From positions 124,001 to 188,000 of the forward strand of contig NZ_MBSS01000034.1 of assembly GCF_001695855.1 (NCBI RefSeq): 64,000 nt of DNA, written 5' to 3'. The notes beneath the pieces were generated by a model. That model saw only the letters and a program-made list of their open reading frames with translations. It was not told the DNA's origin and made no database searches. The translations under genes and the position numbers were made by a program. Shown piece after piece: positions 20,887-29,441 of the stretch (position 1 is its first letter; every line of letters starts with the position of its first letter). The stretch comes from Ensifer sp. LC163. Its GTDB lineage: Bacteria > Pseudomonadota > Alphaproteobacteria > Rhizobiales > Rhizobiaceae.

Positions 20887-21219
20887 ATGACTGTTCGCCC
20901 TCCAAGATCCCTAAGCCCCTCATATGCTGCTTCGGGCACCCTTAGCGCCCTCGAATACGAATTGCTTTCGGAGCGCGCCGACGCGCTCGGGCGACATGGC
21001 CTCAAGGTCGAAAAGGCGATTGCGGCGTTGCAGGTACTCGAGCGGAATGAAACCACGCCGGAGCTGCGCGAACGGCTGCTAGACGATGCCGCCGATGCAG
21101 TCTGGGCATTTTTTATCCAGCGTGAGATCTGCGGCCTGCGCGATAGCCGCGACGCGGTTCGGCGCTATGGCATCCCCAAGCAGGTCATGGCGCGGCTGGG
21201 GATCGTCCGGCGAAAATGA
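20887..21219 (+). CDS. small conserved hypothetical protein (possibly DUF6665)
   Basis: A 110-residue soluble, mostly helical protein: SALEYELLSERADALGRHG, VEKAIAALQVLE, LLDDAADAVWAFFIQREICG, YGIPKQVMARLG. The pattern recalls the rhizobial DUF6665 family, recognised from memory only. No signal or TM segment. Start ATG 20887 has CGGAG upstream. It converges on the gene at 21220 with no gap, so the two stop codons abut. Confidence 0.7.
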   Translation: MTVRPPRSLSPSYAASGTLSALEYELLSERADALGRHGLKVEKAIAALQVLERNETTPELRERLLDDAADAVWAFFIQREICGLRDSRDAVRRYGIPKQVMARLGIVRRK

Positions 21220-21993
21220 TCAGGCGGCGATAAATGCCTGGTTGGCGAGGCTGTAGCGGCCGATCTCGTCGATCAGGAGTGCAAGCGGGCGCTTGGCTTC
21301 GGCCTCGCGCGCGTCTTGCACGTCTTCCAGATTGTCTTTTGCCTCGAGCGCCTGCAATTCCTTCTGCTGCTCGACAAGGGTCTCCCTGTCGGCAACGCGC
21401 GTCGGGTCGCTCGTCAAGCTATCCAGTTGCAGCTCGTCCAGCGATTTCGCTTCTGCAGCATCAGCAAGGCGCTGTATTGCTTTCGTAGCGCCGTTGCTTT
21501 GGCCGGCCTTCGAGGCGCCCTTGCTGTCGAGGGCCTCGTCCAGCTTCTTGCCTTGGCTGCCTTCGGGGTCCTTGATCGCATCGATCAGCTCGTTCAGTGA
21601 AACATCGATATCCGTCAGCCCCAGCTTCTTCTCGATGTCACGAACCGTATCGGCCGGGAGGTTCTCGACGATCTTTGCCAGAGCGCTGCCAAAGGCGAAA
21701 TCGGACTTGAAATCCTCACGCTTCAGGTCGAAGAACTCGCCGACTTCACGGATGAGCACCATCCGGTTGTTGTTGGCACCGTTTCCAGCCTGATTGAAGA
21801 AATGATCATTGATCTTGGTGTTGGCTGCCTTCTGGGCGTCGTCCGACTTCACCTGAGCCTTCAGGATCTTGTCGTCCTTGGTGCCCTTGGCCTTTTCGTC
21901 CTCTTCCGCCTGACGCTTCTCGATATCCTTCACGATCGAGCCGACGAGATTGGTCGTTGCTGTGGCGCTGGATTGCTGGGTCGGGAGCAGCAT
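21220..21993 (-). CDS. hypothetical coiled-coil-prone protein
   Basis: A 257-residue cytoplasmic-type protein, highly charged, with Lys/Glu/Asp/Gln-rich helices (DIEKRQAEEDEKAKGTKDD, LVEQQKELQALEAKDN) flanking a central segment NRMVLIREVGEFFDLKREDF ... IEKKLGLTDIDVSLNELID. The family is not recognised. Start ATG 21993 is chosen because the upstream in-frame extension is family C repeat DNA. The C-terminus LLIDEIGRYSLANQAFIAA looks conserved in type. It shares the unusual charged, low-complexity style of the 532-residue neighbour at 18876. Confidence 0.65.
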   Translation of the reverse strand: MLLPTQQSSATATTNLVGSIVKDIEKRQAEEDEKAKGTKDDKILKAQVKSDDAQKAANTKINDHFFNQAGNGANNNRMVLIREVGEFFDLKREDFKSDFAFGSALAKIVENLPADTVRDIEKKLGLTDIDVSLNELIDAIKDPEGSQGKKLDEALDSKGASKAGQSNGATKAIQRLADAAEAKSLDELQLDSLTSDPTRVADRETLVEQQKELQALEAKDNLEDVQDAREAEAKRPLALLIDEIGRYSLANQAFIAA

Positions 21994-22117
21994 CGTTTCA
22001 TTCCGGCAAAAGGTTGCGAACGTGATGAAACGGTAAGATAGCGAGGTTAATCGCTGCTTAACGGTCCGGTGAGGATTGTCGACGCCGTCCGGAGGCCAAA
22101 AGCGCCCGGCCCTTCGG

Positions 22118-22249
22118 GTGGGCCGTGTGTCGGCCACCGGCAGCGTCGCAATCCTCGACCGATGCCAAGGCATCGCTCTCAGGTCCGCTCCTCGCCGGAT
22201 GACCGCACACGGTCCCACGCAAGAGGTCAATATCAGCGCAGGTTGGTAT
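22118..22249 (+). repeat. family C element, copy C1, left end lost
   Basis: From GGCCGTGTGTCGGCC onward this matches copy C2 (29442-29605), through AATCCTCGACCGATGCCAAGGCATCG to the right terminal arm ending CAGGTTGGTAT. The left 35 bp of the terminal repeat are missing and replaced by unrelated GC-rich sequence. It occupies much of the 326-bp gap between 21993 and 22320. Confidence 0.8.
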
Positions 22250-22319
22250 AACCTGCCTTTCCAAGAAATTGGAGCGGGGAAAGCGGCGCAACGCTGGCGT
22301 TGCGCCGCTTGGGCGTGAC

Positions 22320-22841
22320 CTATCGATAGGGCGAGTAGCAGACTCTATAGACGCCCTGATAGGTGAGGAACCGGTTGGTTGCCGGGTTGTAGGAGCGGTA
22401 GCGCGAGAAGCACCAGCTCACATGCGAACTGGTGCCGCGGCGAACATAGTTGTCGCGATAGTAGTAGCGCTCCCGGTAGTAACGCCGCGGATAGTAGTCG
22501 TCGTAATAGCGGCGTTGATAATAGCGGCGTTGATAATAGTTGTTGTAGTAGCCGCCATAGCTCGGTCCGAAATAGAAGCTGAAGCCCGGCCGGTAGTATG
22601 AGCCCCAACCCCCGCCGTAGCCAGGTCCGTAGCCAGGTCCCCATCCGCCACCCCAATCGTTGGGATAGCGAACGCCGCCGTATCGCCTGTACGGGTAGTA
22701 TTGGGCGTTTTGGACATCGCCTTGCGCCTTGATTTGAACGTCGCGGCCTGCCAGCGGCATGGCCGGGGCAGGCCCGGCCGAGGTCATCAGGGAGGCGGCG
22801 GCCAAGGCGCAACCGACAACGAAATTCCGAAATCCCGTCAT
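22320..22841 (-). CDS. BA14K-family exported protein with Tyr/Arg-rich repeats
   Basis: A 173-residue protein with a signal peptide (about 1-28, ending AGPAPA), then a Gly/Tyr/Arg-rich region containing YYQRRYYQRRYYDDYY, and a C-terminal BA14K module (HVSWCFSRYRSYNPATN ... YRVCY). Brucella BA14K is an immunoreactive, lectin-like envelope protein; family members in rhizobia affect surface properties. Start ATG 22841 has GAGGAAAG upstream. The two conserved cysteines probably form a disulphide. An internal tandem duplication encodes the repeated YYQRR units. Confidence 0.85.
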   Translation of the reverse strand: MTGFRNFVVGCALAAASLMTSAGPAPAMPLAGRDVQIKAQGDVQNAQYYPYRRYGGVRYPNDWGGGWGPGYGPGYGGGWGSYYRPGFSFYFGPSYGGYYNNYYQRRYYQRRYYDDYYPRRYYRERYYYRDNYVRRGTSSHVSWCFSRYRSYNPATNRFLTYQGVYRVCYSPYR

Positions 22842-23059
22842 GCTTTCCTCGCTTTCCGAAAGGGTTGCTTTCCGGTTGTGTCCCTGCTTCACATTAGGTG
22901 TTTTTTTCTTGGTTTATTGATGGCGAAACGGTGCGGATCCGGTCGACCGTTTGCCGAATTTCCACGCTGTCTGCCGTCCGGTATAGGATGCGCCGGCGCG
23001 TTTGCCATGTCACTGTTATTTTTGCCTATTGTCGCTAGGCCATGTTCACGGAGTATGAG

Positions 23060-24487
23060 ATGCAACTGAAGTTCGGTACCAGCGGCCTGCGTGGCCTGTC
23101 CGAGGAGCTGAAAGGCGAACCGTCTGCACGCTATGCGAAGGCCTTCGCACGGCACCTGATCGCCTCCGGGCAGGCGCAGGCGGGAGATCCGATCCTGATT
23201 GCCCGCGACTTTCGCGATTCCAGCCCCGAAATCGCGGCGGTTTGCGCCGATGCCCTGAAGAGCGAAGGCTTTCGCGTGTTCGATTGCGGCACCGTGCCGA
23301 CCCCGGCACTGGCGCTCTATGGTCTTGTCCATAAGGCAGCAGGCCTGATGATCACCGGCTCGCATATTCCCGCTGATCGCAACGGCATCAAATTCTACCG
23401 GCCAGACGGCGAAATCGACAAGACCGACGAACTGGCGATCAGTGCCATCGCCGACGCCATTGCCGGCGAGGCCGTACCTTCGCCCGGGTCGGGAGAAGAT
23501 CACGCGGCATCGGCCGCAGAGTTGTTCCTTCACCGCAACAGGGACCTGTTGCCGCCCGGGTCGCTTCGCGGTTTGCGCATCGGCGTCTATCAGCACAGCA
23601 CCGTTGCGCGCGACCTGCTCGTCGAGCTTCTGACGTATCTCGGGGCCGATACGATCGCTCTCGGCCGATCCGAGGATTTCGTGCCTGTCGACACGGAGGC
23701 CGTTTCGCCTGAAACGCTTTCCAGGCTTGCCGCATGGGCACCGGAACATCGACTGGATGCGATCGTCTCGGCCGATGGCGACGGCGACCGGCCGCTGGTT
23801 GCCGACGAGAAAGGGGCGCCGCTTCGTGGCGACCTGTTGGGCCTCGTCGCCTGCGAGTTCTTGGGTGCGCTGGTGGTCGCGACACCGGTCACCTCCAATT
23901 CCGGCCTCGAACGGGCCGAAGGCCTTTCGGTCATCCGCACCCGCGTCGGTTCGCCCTATGTGATTGCCGGAATGGCGCAAGCGGTCGGAGAGGGTGCGAC
24001 AAAGGTCGCCGGCTTCGAGGCCAATGGCGGCACGTTGACGGCCAACGATTTCCCTGTCGGCCATGGTGTCCTCAGGGCGCTTCCCACCCGTGACAGCTTC
24101 CTGCCGATCCTCGCAGTGCTTGCGCGCGCCGCAGAGCGCCGGATGACGCTCTCGGCGCTGGCGGTATCCTATCGACTTCCAGTCGCGCTCAGCGACCGGC
24201 TCGAAAACTTCCCGGTCGAAACCAGCGCCCGGCTGATGGCGCATCTGCGCGGTGGGGCCGAGAACCTCGGCGACTTCCTCGCCGGAATTGGCCGCCCGGC
24301 CGCCGTCAGCGACATCGACGGCCTGCGCGTAACCCTTGCCGACGGCCGCACGATTCATTTCCGGCCGTCCGGCAACGCACCGGAGATGCGCTGCTATGTT
24401 GAGGCCGAGACGACGGCAGAGGCCGAATCGCTGCTTGCTCAAGGACTTTCCACAATTCGATCCTGGGCAAAAGCGGCGTCAAACTGA
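23060..24487 (+). CDS. phosphohexomutase (phosphomannomutase-like, NoeK/ManB type)
   Basis: A 475-residue alpha-D-phosphohexomutase. Four domain signatures are present in order: GTSGLRGL near the N-terminus, the phosphoserine loop as TGSHIP (family consensus TASHNP), metal loop DGDGDRP, sugar loop FEANGG and phosphate-binding RPSGNAPEMR. It probably interconverts mannose-6-P and mannose-1-P (or glucose equivalents) for surface polysaccharides or nod-factor sugars, as NoeK does in Sinorhizobium; substrate is inferred. ATG 23060 fits the family N-terminus and has ACGGAG upstream; an ATG at 23042 is also in frame. Confidence 0.9.
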   Translation: MQLKFGTSGLRGLSEELKGEPSARYAKAFARHLIASGQAQAGDPILIARDFRDSSPEIAAVCADALKSEGFRVFDCGTVPTPALALYGLVHKAAGLMITGSHIPADRNGIKFYRPDGEIDKTDELAISAIADAIAGEAVPSPGSGEDHAASAAELFLHRNRDLLPPGSLRGLRIGVYQHSTVARDLLVELLTYLGADTIALGRSEDFVPVDTEAVSPETLSRLAAWAPEHRLDAIVSADGDGDRPLVADEKGAPLRGDLLGLVACEFLGALVVATPVTSNSGLERAEGLSVIRTRVGSPYVIAGMAQAVGEGATKVAGFEANGGTLTANDFPVGHGVLRALPTRDSFLPILAVLARAAERRMTLSALAVSYRLPVALSDRLENFPVETSARLMAHLRGGAENLGDFLAGIGRPAAVSDIDGLRVTLADGRTIHFRPSGNAPEMRCYVEAETTAEAESLLAQGLSTIRSWAKAASN

Positions 24488-24490
24488 CCT

Positions 24491-24512
24491 TTTTCGTGTT
24501 CTGACACGAAAA
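24491..24512 (+). other. short perfect hairpin between phosphohexomutase gene and tRNA-Leu
   Basis: TTTTCGTGT/ACACGAAAA, 9 bp with loop TCTG, begins 3 bases after the stop. It may end the upstream transcript or protect its 3' end; no T-run follows on the plus strand. Confidence 0.5.
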
Positions 24513-24526
24513 CTTCAAAATGCCTG

Positions 24527-24555
24527 TTGACACTTCGGCTCGGGCCTTTTACATG
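24527..24555 (+). promoter_or_regulatory. sigma-70-type promoter of tRNA-Leu
   Basis: TTGACA (24527-24532), a 17-bp spacer and TACATG (24550-24555) end 10 bases before the mature tRNA 5' end. The -35 is a perfect consensus and the spacing is ideal. Confidence 0.7.
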
Positions 24556-24565
24556 CCGGTCCGTC

Positions 24566-24652
24566 GCCCAGATGGCGGAATTGGTAGACGCGCCAGCTTC
24601 AGGTGCTGGTACTCGAAAGGGTGTGGAGGTTCGAGTCCTCTTCTGGGCACCA
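24566..24652 (+). tRNA. tRNA-Leu (anticodon CAG)
   Basis: An 87-nt class II tRNA with long variable arm and encoded CCA. Acceptor GCCCAGA pairs with TCTGGGC; anticodon stem CCAGC/GCTGG encloses TTCAGGT (anticodon CAG); T-arm GGTTCGAGTCC. It is followed by a terminator. Confidence 0.97.
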
Positions 24653-24682
24653 TTCCTTTAGCCAAACATTTGTTTTGGTTCG

Positions 24683-24709
24683 AAAAACCCCGGCAAGCCG
24701 GGGTTTTTT
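24683..24709. terminator. intrinsic terminator of tRNA-Leu
   Basis: AAAAACCCCGGC-AA-GCCGGGGTTTTTT forms a 12-bp stem with a T-run on the plus strand (and an A/T-rich mirror on the minus strand), 31 bases after the tRNA. Confidence 0.9.
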
Positions 24710-24893
24710 CGTTTCTGGCTTTGCCCCGAGCGGTGAGCGAAGCCGCCAAGTTTACTCGACGAAAAGTGCCCGAATTCCTGCGCCGGAAACGACGCGGCAG
24801 AGCCCGCGTACCTGCGTCGGATTCGCGCCCTCGCTGGCGCGCCAACGGAGCCATTTCTACAGCGTTCAACCCATTGGCGCGGCACAGGGTGGC

Positions 24894-25022
24894 ATGGTCC
24901 TGGTCGCAATCAACCTTCTATCGTGGCGCGGCGTGTTCTGGGCGGTGTGGCCGTTGCTTGCCATCGCTGTCGCCGCGGGCATCCGTTGGGTCATGCACCA
25001 GAGAAATAGCGTCCGGCGTTGA
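24894..25022 (+). CDS. possible remnant of a 2TM-domain membrane protein
   Basis: A 42-residue frame: MVLVAINLLS, then WRGVFWAVWPLLAIAVAA and a basic tail. This resembles the second half (second TM helix and preceding loop) of small 2TM-domain proteins, which normally also have a first TM and a conserved N-terminal segment. Upstream in-frame sequence has HFYS but no clear first helix or start. It may be a short real gene or a decayed one. It converges on the cyclase gene 14 bp downstream. Confidence 0.3.
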   Translation: MVLVAINLLSWRGVFWAVWPLLAIAVAAGIRWVMHQRNSVRR

Positions 25023-25035
25023 CCGGACGCGCCTC

Positions 25036-27012
25036 TCAGGACGATGTTGTCGGCGTCTGCGAAACTGCCGTCTCAACAATCGGCCGCGCGTTCAGAACCT
25101 CGTAGATCTCGAGCGCGGTGGCGCGCCCCTTGGCCTGCGCGGATCCAAGCGGCCTGAAGGTGATCGCATCGGAGGCCTGGGCGACGACCGCGCCGCTTGC
25201 CATGATCGTCGTGCCGTAGTTCTTGTTCATGCCTTCGAGCCGCGAGGCGACGTTCACCGTGTCGCCCATGGCGGTATATTGCAGCCGCTCCTTCGCGCCG
25301 ACGCTGCCGACGACGGCGGTGCCGGTGTGGATGCCGAAGCGGGTGCGGAACTCCGGCAGGCCCTTCTTGCGCTGCGCTTCGTTGAAGGACTGCAACCGTT
25401 CCTCAACCGCCAGTGCGCAACGACAGGCATTCTCCGCATGGCGCTCGTCCGGCGCCGGCGCGTTCCACATGGCAAACACCGAATCGCCCAGGAACTGGAT
25501 GATCGTGCCGTCATGGGCATCGACGACCTCGCTGAAGATGTCGAAATATTCCGAAAGCATTGCCACCACTTCTTCCGGCGCGTGCTGCTCGCTCAAGGTG
25601 GTGAAATCGTAGATATCGGTGAAAAGTGCCGTGACCTCCTGGCGCCAGGCCGCGCGGCCGCTGAACTGGCCGGATTCGATGCCCTTGCGCACCAGTTCCC
25701 GCGGCACGTAGAGCGCGAAGGTGAAGATCGCGTCGCGCGCCCGGTTCATGGCGCCGCCGAGCGTGGAAATCTCGCTGACATGCGACGACACGTCGATCGG
25801 CGTGGTGAAATCCAGGTCCTGCAGCCGGTTGGCGCTGGCGGTCAGCTGGTTGAGCGATTTGGTGATCAGGTGCGCGAGCACGAGCGAAGACAGGACCGCG
25901 AGCGCCACCACGGCGCCGGATACTGCGAGCCCCTGGATCAGCGTCCTGTTGGCATCGGCCATGAGCTCGTCAAGCGGTGCGGCAACGACTACCCGGTGTC
26001 CGGTCAGCAGCAGTTCCGATTCAAGCGGCGTCACCATGACCAGATAGGTCCTGTCGCCCACCTCGACGAAATCGGCCTTGCCGGGCGGCGGCGGGCCGAG
26101 GCGGATGCTTTGCACCAGGGGATCGTTCTGCGGCGGGACGATCGGATCGGCCTTGTCCTTGGCAGACAGGATGCGTTTCATCATCGTCCGGTCGGAATGG
26201 ATGATCGGCCGGCCGACTGCATCGAGGATGAAGGAGACGGAATCCTTCGTCAGTCGTTCGCGCGACAGGAAATCGGTGATGGTGTCGAGAACCACGTCGG
26301 CGCCGATGACGATCTTGGGATTGCCGCGATGCGCCTGCGAGATCGTCATTCCGAGCGCGCCGGTCGTCGCCATTTCATAAGGGCCGTTCGACACGGCCGC
26401 GGTGCCGTCGACGGCCGACCGGTACCAGGGCCGGTTTCTCGGATCATAGCCTGAAGGCGGCAGCCGCCGCTCCGTCGTCGGTTCGCCCGCCTCGTTGAGG
26501 AAGATGACGCGATTGACCGGTTTGCCGCTGGCATCGTGCTCCATCGAGCGGACGGCCATCGAGGCGCCGCGTGGCGCATCAAGCGCCATGCGCCAGGCGA
26601 TGTGTTTGAGATCGACCACATGGAAGAACGCACCGCTCGGATAGCCGACATAGACGCCGTCGATATGCGGCGACCGGCTGATGCCTTCGCGCAGCACCGC
26701 CGCCTTGTCGTTCATGCGCTCGGGCGGCGGTACGAGGAAGGAGTTGGCGACCGACGAGACGAGGCTGACCAGAGCCGAGGTGTCGCCGGACAGCACGCCG
26801 AGACGATCGACCAGCCGGCCGGCAAAGCCGCGCATGTTGGCTTCGGCGTCGGCTACCGCGGCGTTGCGCGAGCGATGATAGTCGAGCCCGACCAGGATGC
26901 CCGACACGGCGATCAGCATGGCGACCATCACCAGGCTGAACAGCGAGCGCAGCGAACTGTTCCAGCTGTCGCGTATCCTGGTTCCAAGAAAGCCGGGCGT
27001 CTTGTTGGCCAT
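25036..27012 (-). CDS. membrane class III adenylate/guanylate cyclase with Cache-HAMP
   Basis: A 658-residue protein: TM at about 24-46, a large extracytoplasmic Cache-type sensor (about 50-350, with GYDPRNRPWYRSA typical of dCache), TM at about 355-380, HAMP-like linker, and a C-terminal class III cyclase domain. The cyclase has ALFTDIYDFTTLSE (first metal Asp), FLGDSVFAMWNAP (second Asp), FGIHTGTAVVG and YTAMGDTVNVASRLEGMN (transition-state region). It probably makes cAMP in response to a small extracellular ligand. Rhizobia carry many such cyclases. Confidence 0.92.
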   Translation of the reverse strand: MANKTPGFLGTRIRDSWNSSLRSLFSLVMVAMLIAVSGILVGLDYHRSRNAAVADAEANMRGFAGRLVDRLGVLSGDTSALVSLVSSVANSFLVPPPERMNDKAAVLREGISRSPHIDGVYVGYPSGAFFHVVDLKHIAWRMALDAPRGASMAVRSMEHDASGKPVNRVIFLNEAGEPTTERRLPPSGYDPRNRPWYRSAVDGTAAVSNGPYEMATTGALGMTISQAHRGNPKIVIGADVVLDTITDFLSRERLTKDSVSFILDAVGRPIIHSDRTMMKRILSAKDKADPIVPPQNDPLVQSIRLGPPPPGKADFVEVGDRTYLVMVTPLESELLLTGHRVVVAAPLDELMADANRTLIQGLAVSGAVVALAVLSSLVLAHLITKSLNQLTASANRLQDLDFTTPIDVSSHVSEISTLGGAMNRARDAIFTFALYVPRELVRKGIESGQFSGRAAWRQEVTALFTDIYDFTTLSEQHAPEEVVAMLSEYFDIFSEVVDAHDGTIIQFLGDSVFAMWNAPAPDERHAENACRCALAVEERLQSFNEAQRKKGLPEFRTRFGIHTGTAVVGSVGAKERLQYTAMGDTVNVASRLEGMNKNYGTTIMASGAVVAQASDAITFRPLGSAQAKGRATALEIYEVLNARPIVETAVSQTPTTSS

Positions 27013-27157
27013 TGCGTGTCTCTGATCTCGCGCCTATCCCGGCGATGCTAAGTGCTTTTCCCATAAAACACGTTAATCGGCGGGAATGCATTCCCCGCCG
27101 TCAGCGAAACCCTGAAATCTCCGATAGGCGAAGGGCTCATCCCGACCTGCGCCGATA

Positions 27158-28189
27158 TCAGTTGAGCGTCACCGGCTTGGAGCGCATCCGTGCCACTGTC
27201 TCGCGCTCGGCGCGCTTGCAGCGCATCGGCGGCAGGTCTCTGTCCATCAGGTCCATGTCTTCCAGCACCATGTCGCCCATCTTTTTGAAGGCGCTGTCGA
27301 GTGCGCCGGCGCGGTGCGCCGACCGCAGGAAGCCGGGCAGGCGGCGCACCTTGTGGTCGAGCGCAAGCGGTTCCTCGGGGAAAACGTCGCTGGCGGCAAC
27401 GATATGACCGCTTTCGACTGATGCCATCAGCGCATCGAAATCGACGACGCCGGCGCGGCTGAGCAGGATGAAGGCTGCACCTGGGCGCATGCTGGCAAAC
27501 GCCTTTGCGCCGAGAAAACCCTCGTTTTCGCTGGTGACCGAGGCGACGACGAAGACGAAATCGCTTTTTGTCAGCACCGTTTCCAGCGATGCCGGTTCAA
27601 CGCCGTTGTCCCGAAGAATGGAGGCCGGCATCCAGGGATCGAAGACGCGGATCCTGGCGCGGAAGCCGGACAGCACCCGATTGAGTGCCTTGCCGAGGTC
27701 CCCGAAGCCGACGATGCCGATGTCCGAGCCGGACAGCAGCCGCGCCGAGCGATTGCCGTCGCCACCCCAAAGTTCCCGGCCCTCGCGAAAGGCGAGATCG
27801 GCATCGACGACGCCGCGCGCAATGTTGAGCGCCATGGCAAGCCCCATTTCGGCAACCGGCTCGGCAAAGACCTGGCCGGTCGTGACCACGTGAATGCCGC
27901 GCTCGAACAGCACTTCGTAAGGCATGTTGTTGATCAGGTTGCTCTCGACATTGAGAATGGCCCGCAGCTTCGGCAGACGCGCCAGGGTGTCGTGATCAAG
28001 CGGCGGCTGGCCGATGATGTAGCGTGCTTGCGACAGCACCTCGTCACTGAGGCTGGCGACATCCTCGGGGTCGGCTTCGACGATGCGGTAGCGCTCATGC
28101 AGTTGCTTCAATGCATCGGCTGTGAAGATCAGGTCGAGCGTGCGAGGTGCCGGCACGCTGATGGCGAGCGGTCTGCTGTCGTTGGGCAT
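27158..28189 (-). CDS. D-isomer-specific 2-hydroxyacid dehydrogenase
   Basis: A 343-residue NAD(P)-dependent oxidoreductase. The Rossmann fingerprint is DIGIVGFGDLGKALNRVL; the catalytic Arg lies in LLSRAGVVDFDAL, the Glu segment is ASDVFPEEPL, and the expected His is in RSAHRAGALD, an unusual variant of the PHxxG motif. The substrate (a 2-keto/2-hydroxy acid) cannot be told from sequence. Start ATG 28189 has GAGGAGG upstream. Single gene; a decayed half of family C sequence may lie at 27140-27160, just beyond its stop. Confidence 0.87.
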   Translation of the reverse strand: MPNDSRPLAISVPAPRTLDLIFTADALKQLHERYRIVEADPEDVASLSDEVLSQARYIIGQPPLDHDTLARLPKLRAILNVESNLINNMPYEVLFERGIHVVTTGQVFAEPVAEMGLAMALNIARGVVDADLAFREGRELWGGDGNRSARLLSGSDIGIVGFGDLGKALNRVLSGFRARIRVFDPWMPASILRDNGVEPASLETVLTKSDFVFVVASVTSENEGFLGAKAFASMRPGAAFILLSRAGVVDFDALMASVESGHIVAASDVFPEEPLALDHKVRRLPGFLRSAHRAGALDSAFKKMGDMVLEDMDLMDRDLPPMRCKRAERETVARMRSKPVTLN

Positions 28190-28285
28190 TGTTCCTCCTC
28201 GGTGGAGGCAGAACGCCTCCACGGTTCCTTGCCCAATTTTCTAGGAAGTATTCAGCGGCTTGCCAAGCCGAACCGATGCAGGAGG

Positions 28286-28393
28286 TTAAAGCATGTCGCG
28301 CAAAAGTGTGCTGCGGTTTTGCGATAACGACATGCGTAAAAACAAGAGCTTAAAGCGCAGCAAGCGAATCCTAGAGATCGCGACGCGCTTTAG
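28286..28393 (+). repeat. family B palindromic repeat, variant copy B4
   Basis: Two hairpins with the family B plan: GCATGTCG (28291-28298) with CGACATGC (28328-28335), then TAAAGCGC (28351-28358) with GCGCTTTA (28385-28392). It shares the loop words AAAAGTG, GCGGTTTT and GTAAAAACAA with copies B1 and B2, while both stems differ in sequence yet still pair. Its right end supplies the TAA stop of the minus-strand gene at 28390. Confidence 0.75.
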
Positions 28394-28695
28394 TAGCCCA
28401 GCCCGCGCTTCTGCCGATAGAGCGAAGGCGGCAGATCGCTGCCCTGGAACACCGGGCCGTCGCCGCGGCGGCAGTTGTAGGTCGTGTCGTAGCGCGGGCC
28501 GCCGCGCGAGCTGGACTCGAACGGATAGTAACGATCGACCAGCGTCTGCTCGCAGACAACCTTGTCGCCGTTGTCGTTCAGAGGATCCATCGGGCGCACG
28601 CCGGGCAGATCCGTGTAGTTCTGTGCCAGCGCCGGCATGGCGGACAGACCGAGGATCAGGGAGAGGGCCGGGAGGGCGAGGCGGCAGGCGGTCAT
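28390..28695 (-). CDS. small exported hypothetical protein
   Basis: A 101-residue protein with a clear signal peptide (residues 1-25, ending AMPALAQ). The mature part has two cysteines (KVVCEQTL, YNCRRGDG) likely to form a disulphide, and no known domain. Start ATG 28695 (MTACRLALP) opens the signal peptide directly. It is divergent from the RNase D-like gene. The stop codon lies inside the end of family B copy B4. Confidence 0.7.
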   Translation of the reverse strand: MTACRLALPALSLILGLSAMPALAQNYTDLPGVRPMDPLNDNGDKVVCEQTLVDRYYPFESSSRGGPRYDTTYNCRRGDGPVFQGSDLPPSLYRQKRGLGY

Positions 28696-28807
28696 CAATG
28701 CGAGCTTTCGAAGACAGCACCCGCGGGCGAGGCGCCATGACACGGTTTCGCCGGGGCCGAACTTGCGGTATAGGCGACACCACTTCCGTTTCATCTGGGG
28801 ATTTTCG

Positions 28808-29434
28808 ATGGCGAATGCAATACGGTTCCACGAAGGCGATATTTCCGCAGCCGATGCCGCCCGCTACAGAGGCGCGATTGCCGTCGACACGGAAACGCTC
28901 GGCCTTGTCCCCCGTCGCGACCGGCTCTGCGTCGTCCAGCTTTCGCCGGGCGACGGCACCGCCGATGTGATTCGTATTGCCGCCGGTCAGAAGGATGCAC
29001 CGAACCTCGTCGCCATGCTCGCCGACCCCGCTCGCCAGAAGATCTTTCACTTCGGCCGCTTCGATATCGCCGTGCTCTTCCACACCTTCGGCGTGACGAC
29101 GACGCCGGTCTTCTGCACCAAGATTGCCTCGCGCCTGACCCGCACCTACACGGACCGTCACGGGCTGAAGGATAATCTCAAGGAAATGCTCGACGTCGAT
29201 ATTTCCAAGCAGCAGCAGTCCTCCGACTGGGCGGCGGAGACCCTGTCGCCGGCGCAACTCGAATATGCCGCATCCGACGTGCTGCACCTGCATGCGCTGC
29301 GCGAAAAACTGACGGCGCGGCTCTTGCGCGATGGTCGCATGGAGCACGCGGATGCCTGCTTCGCCTTCCTGCCGACCCGTTCCAAGCTCGATCTGCTCGG
29401 CTGGGACGAGACCGACATTTTCGCCCATAGCTGA
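28808..29434 (+). CDS. short RNase D-like 3'-5' exonuclease
   Basis: A 208-residue DEDD-y exonuclease domain: AVDTETLGL (first D and E), KIFHFGRFDIAVL (second D) and EYAASDVLHLHAL (Tyr and last D). The HRDC domains of full-length RNase D (about 370 residues) are absent. Such short forms are common in alphaproteobacteria and act in RNA 3'-end trimming. Start ATG 28808 is set by the conserved N-terminus. Confidence 0.88.
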   Translation: MANAIRFHEGDISAADAARYRGAIAVDTETLGLVPRRDRLCVVQLSPGDGTADVIRIAAGQKDAPNLVAMLADPARQKIFHFGRFDIAVLFHTFGVTTTPVFCTKIASRLTRTYTDRHGLKDNLKEMLDVDISKQQQSSDWAAETLSPAQLEYAASDVLHLHALREKLTARLLRDGRMEHADACFAFLPTRSKLDLLGWDETDIFAHS

Positions 29435-29441
29435 GCGGGTC

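Noticed and set aside
22889-24442. 517-codon minus-strand open frame across the phosphohexomutase gene
   Set aside because: Antisense shadow; the plus strand has all four phosphohexomutase motifs in order.
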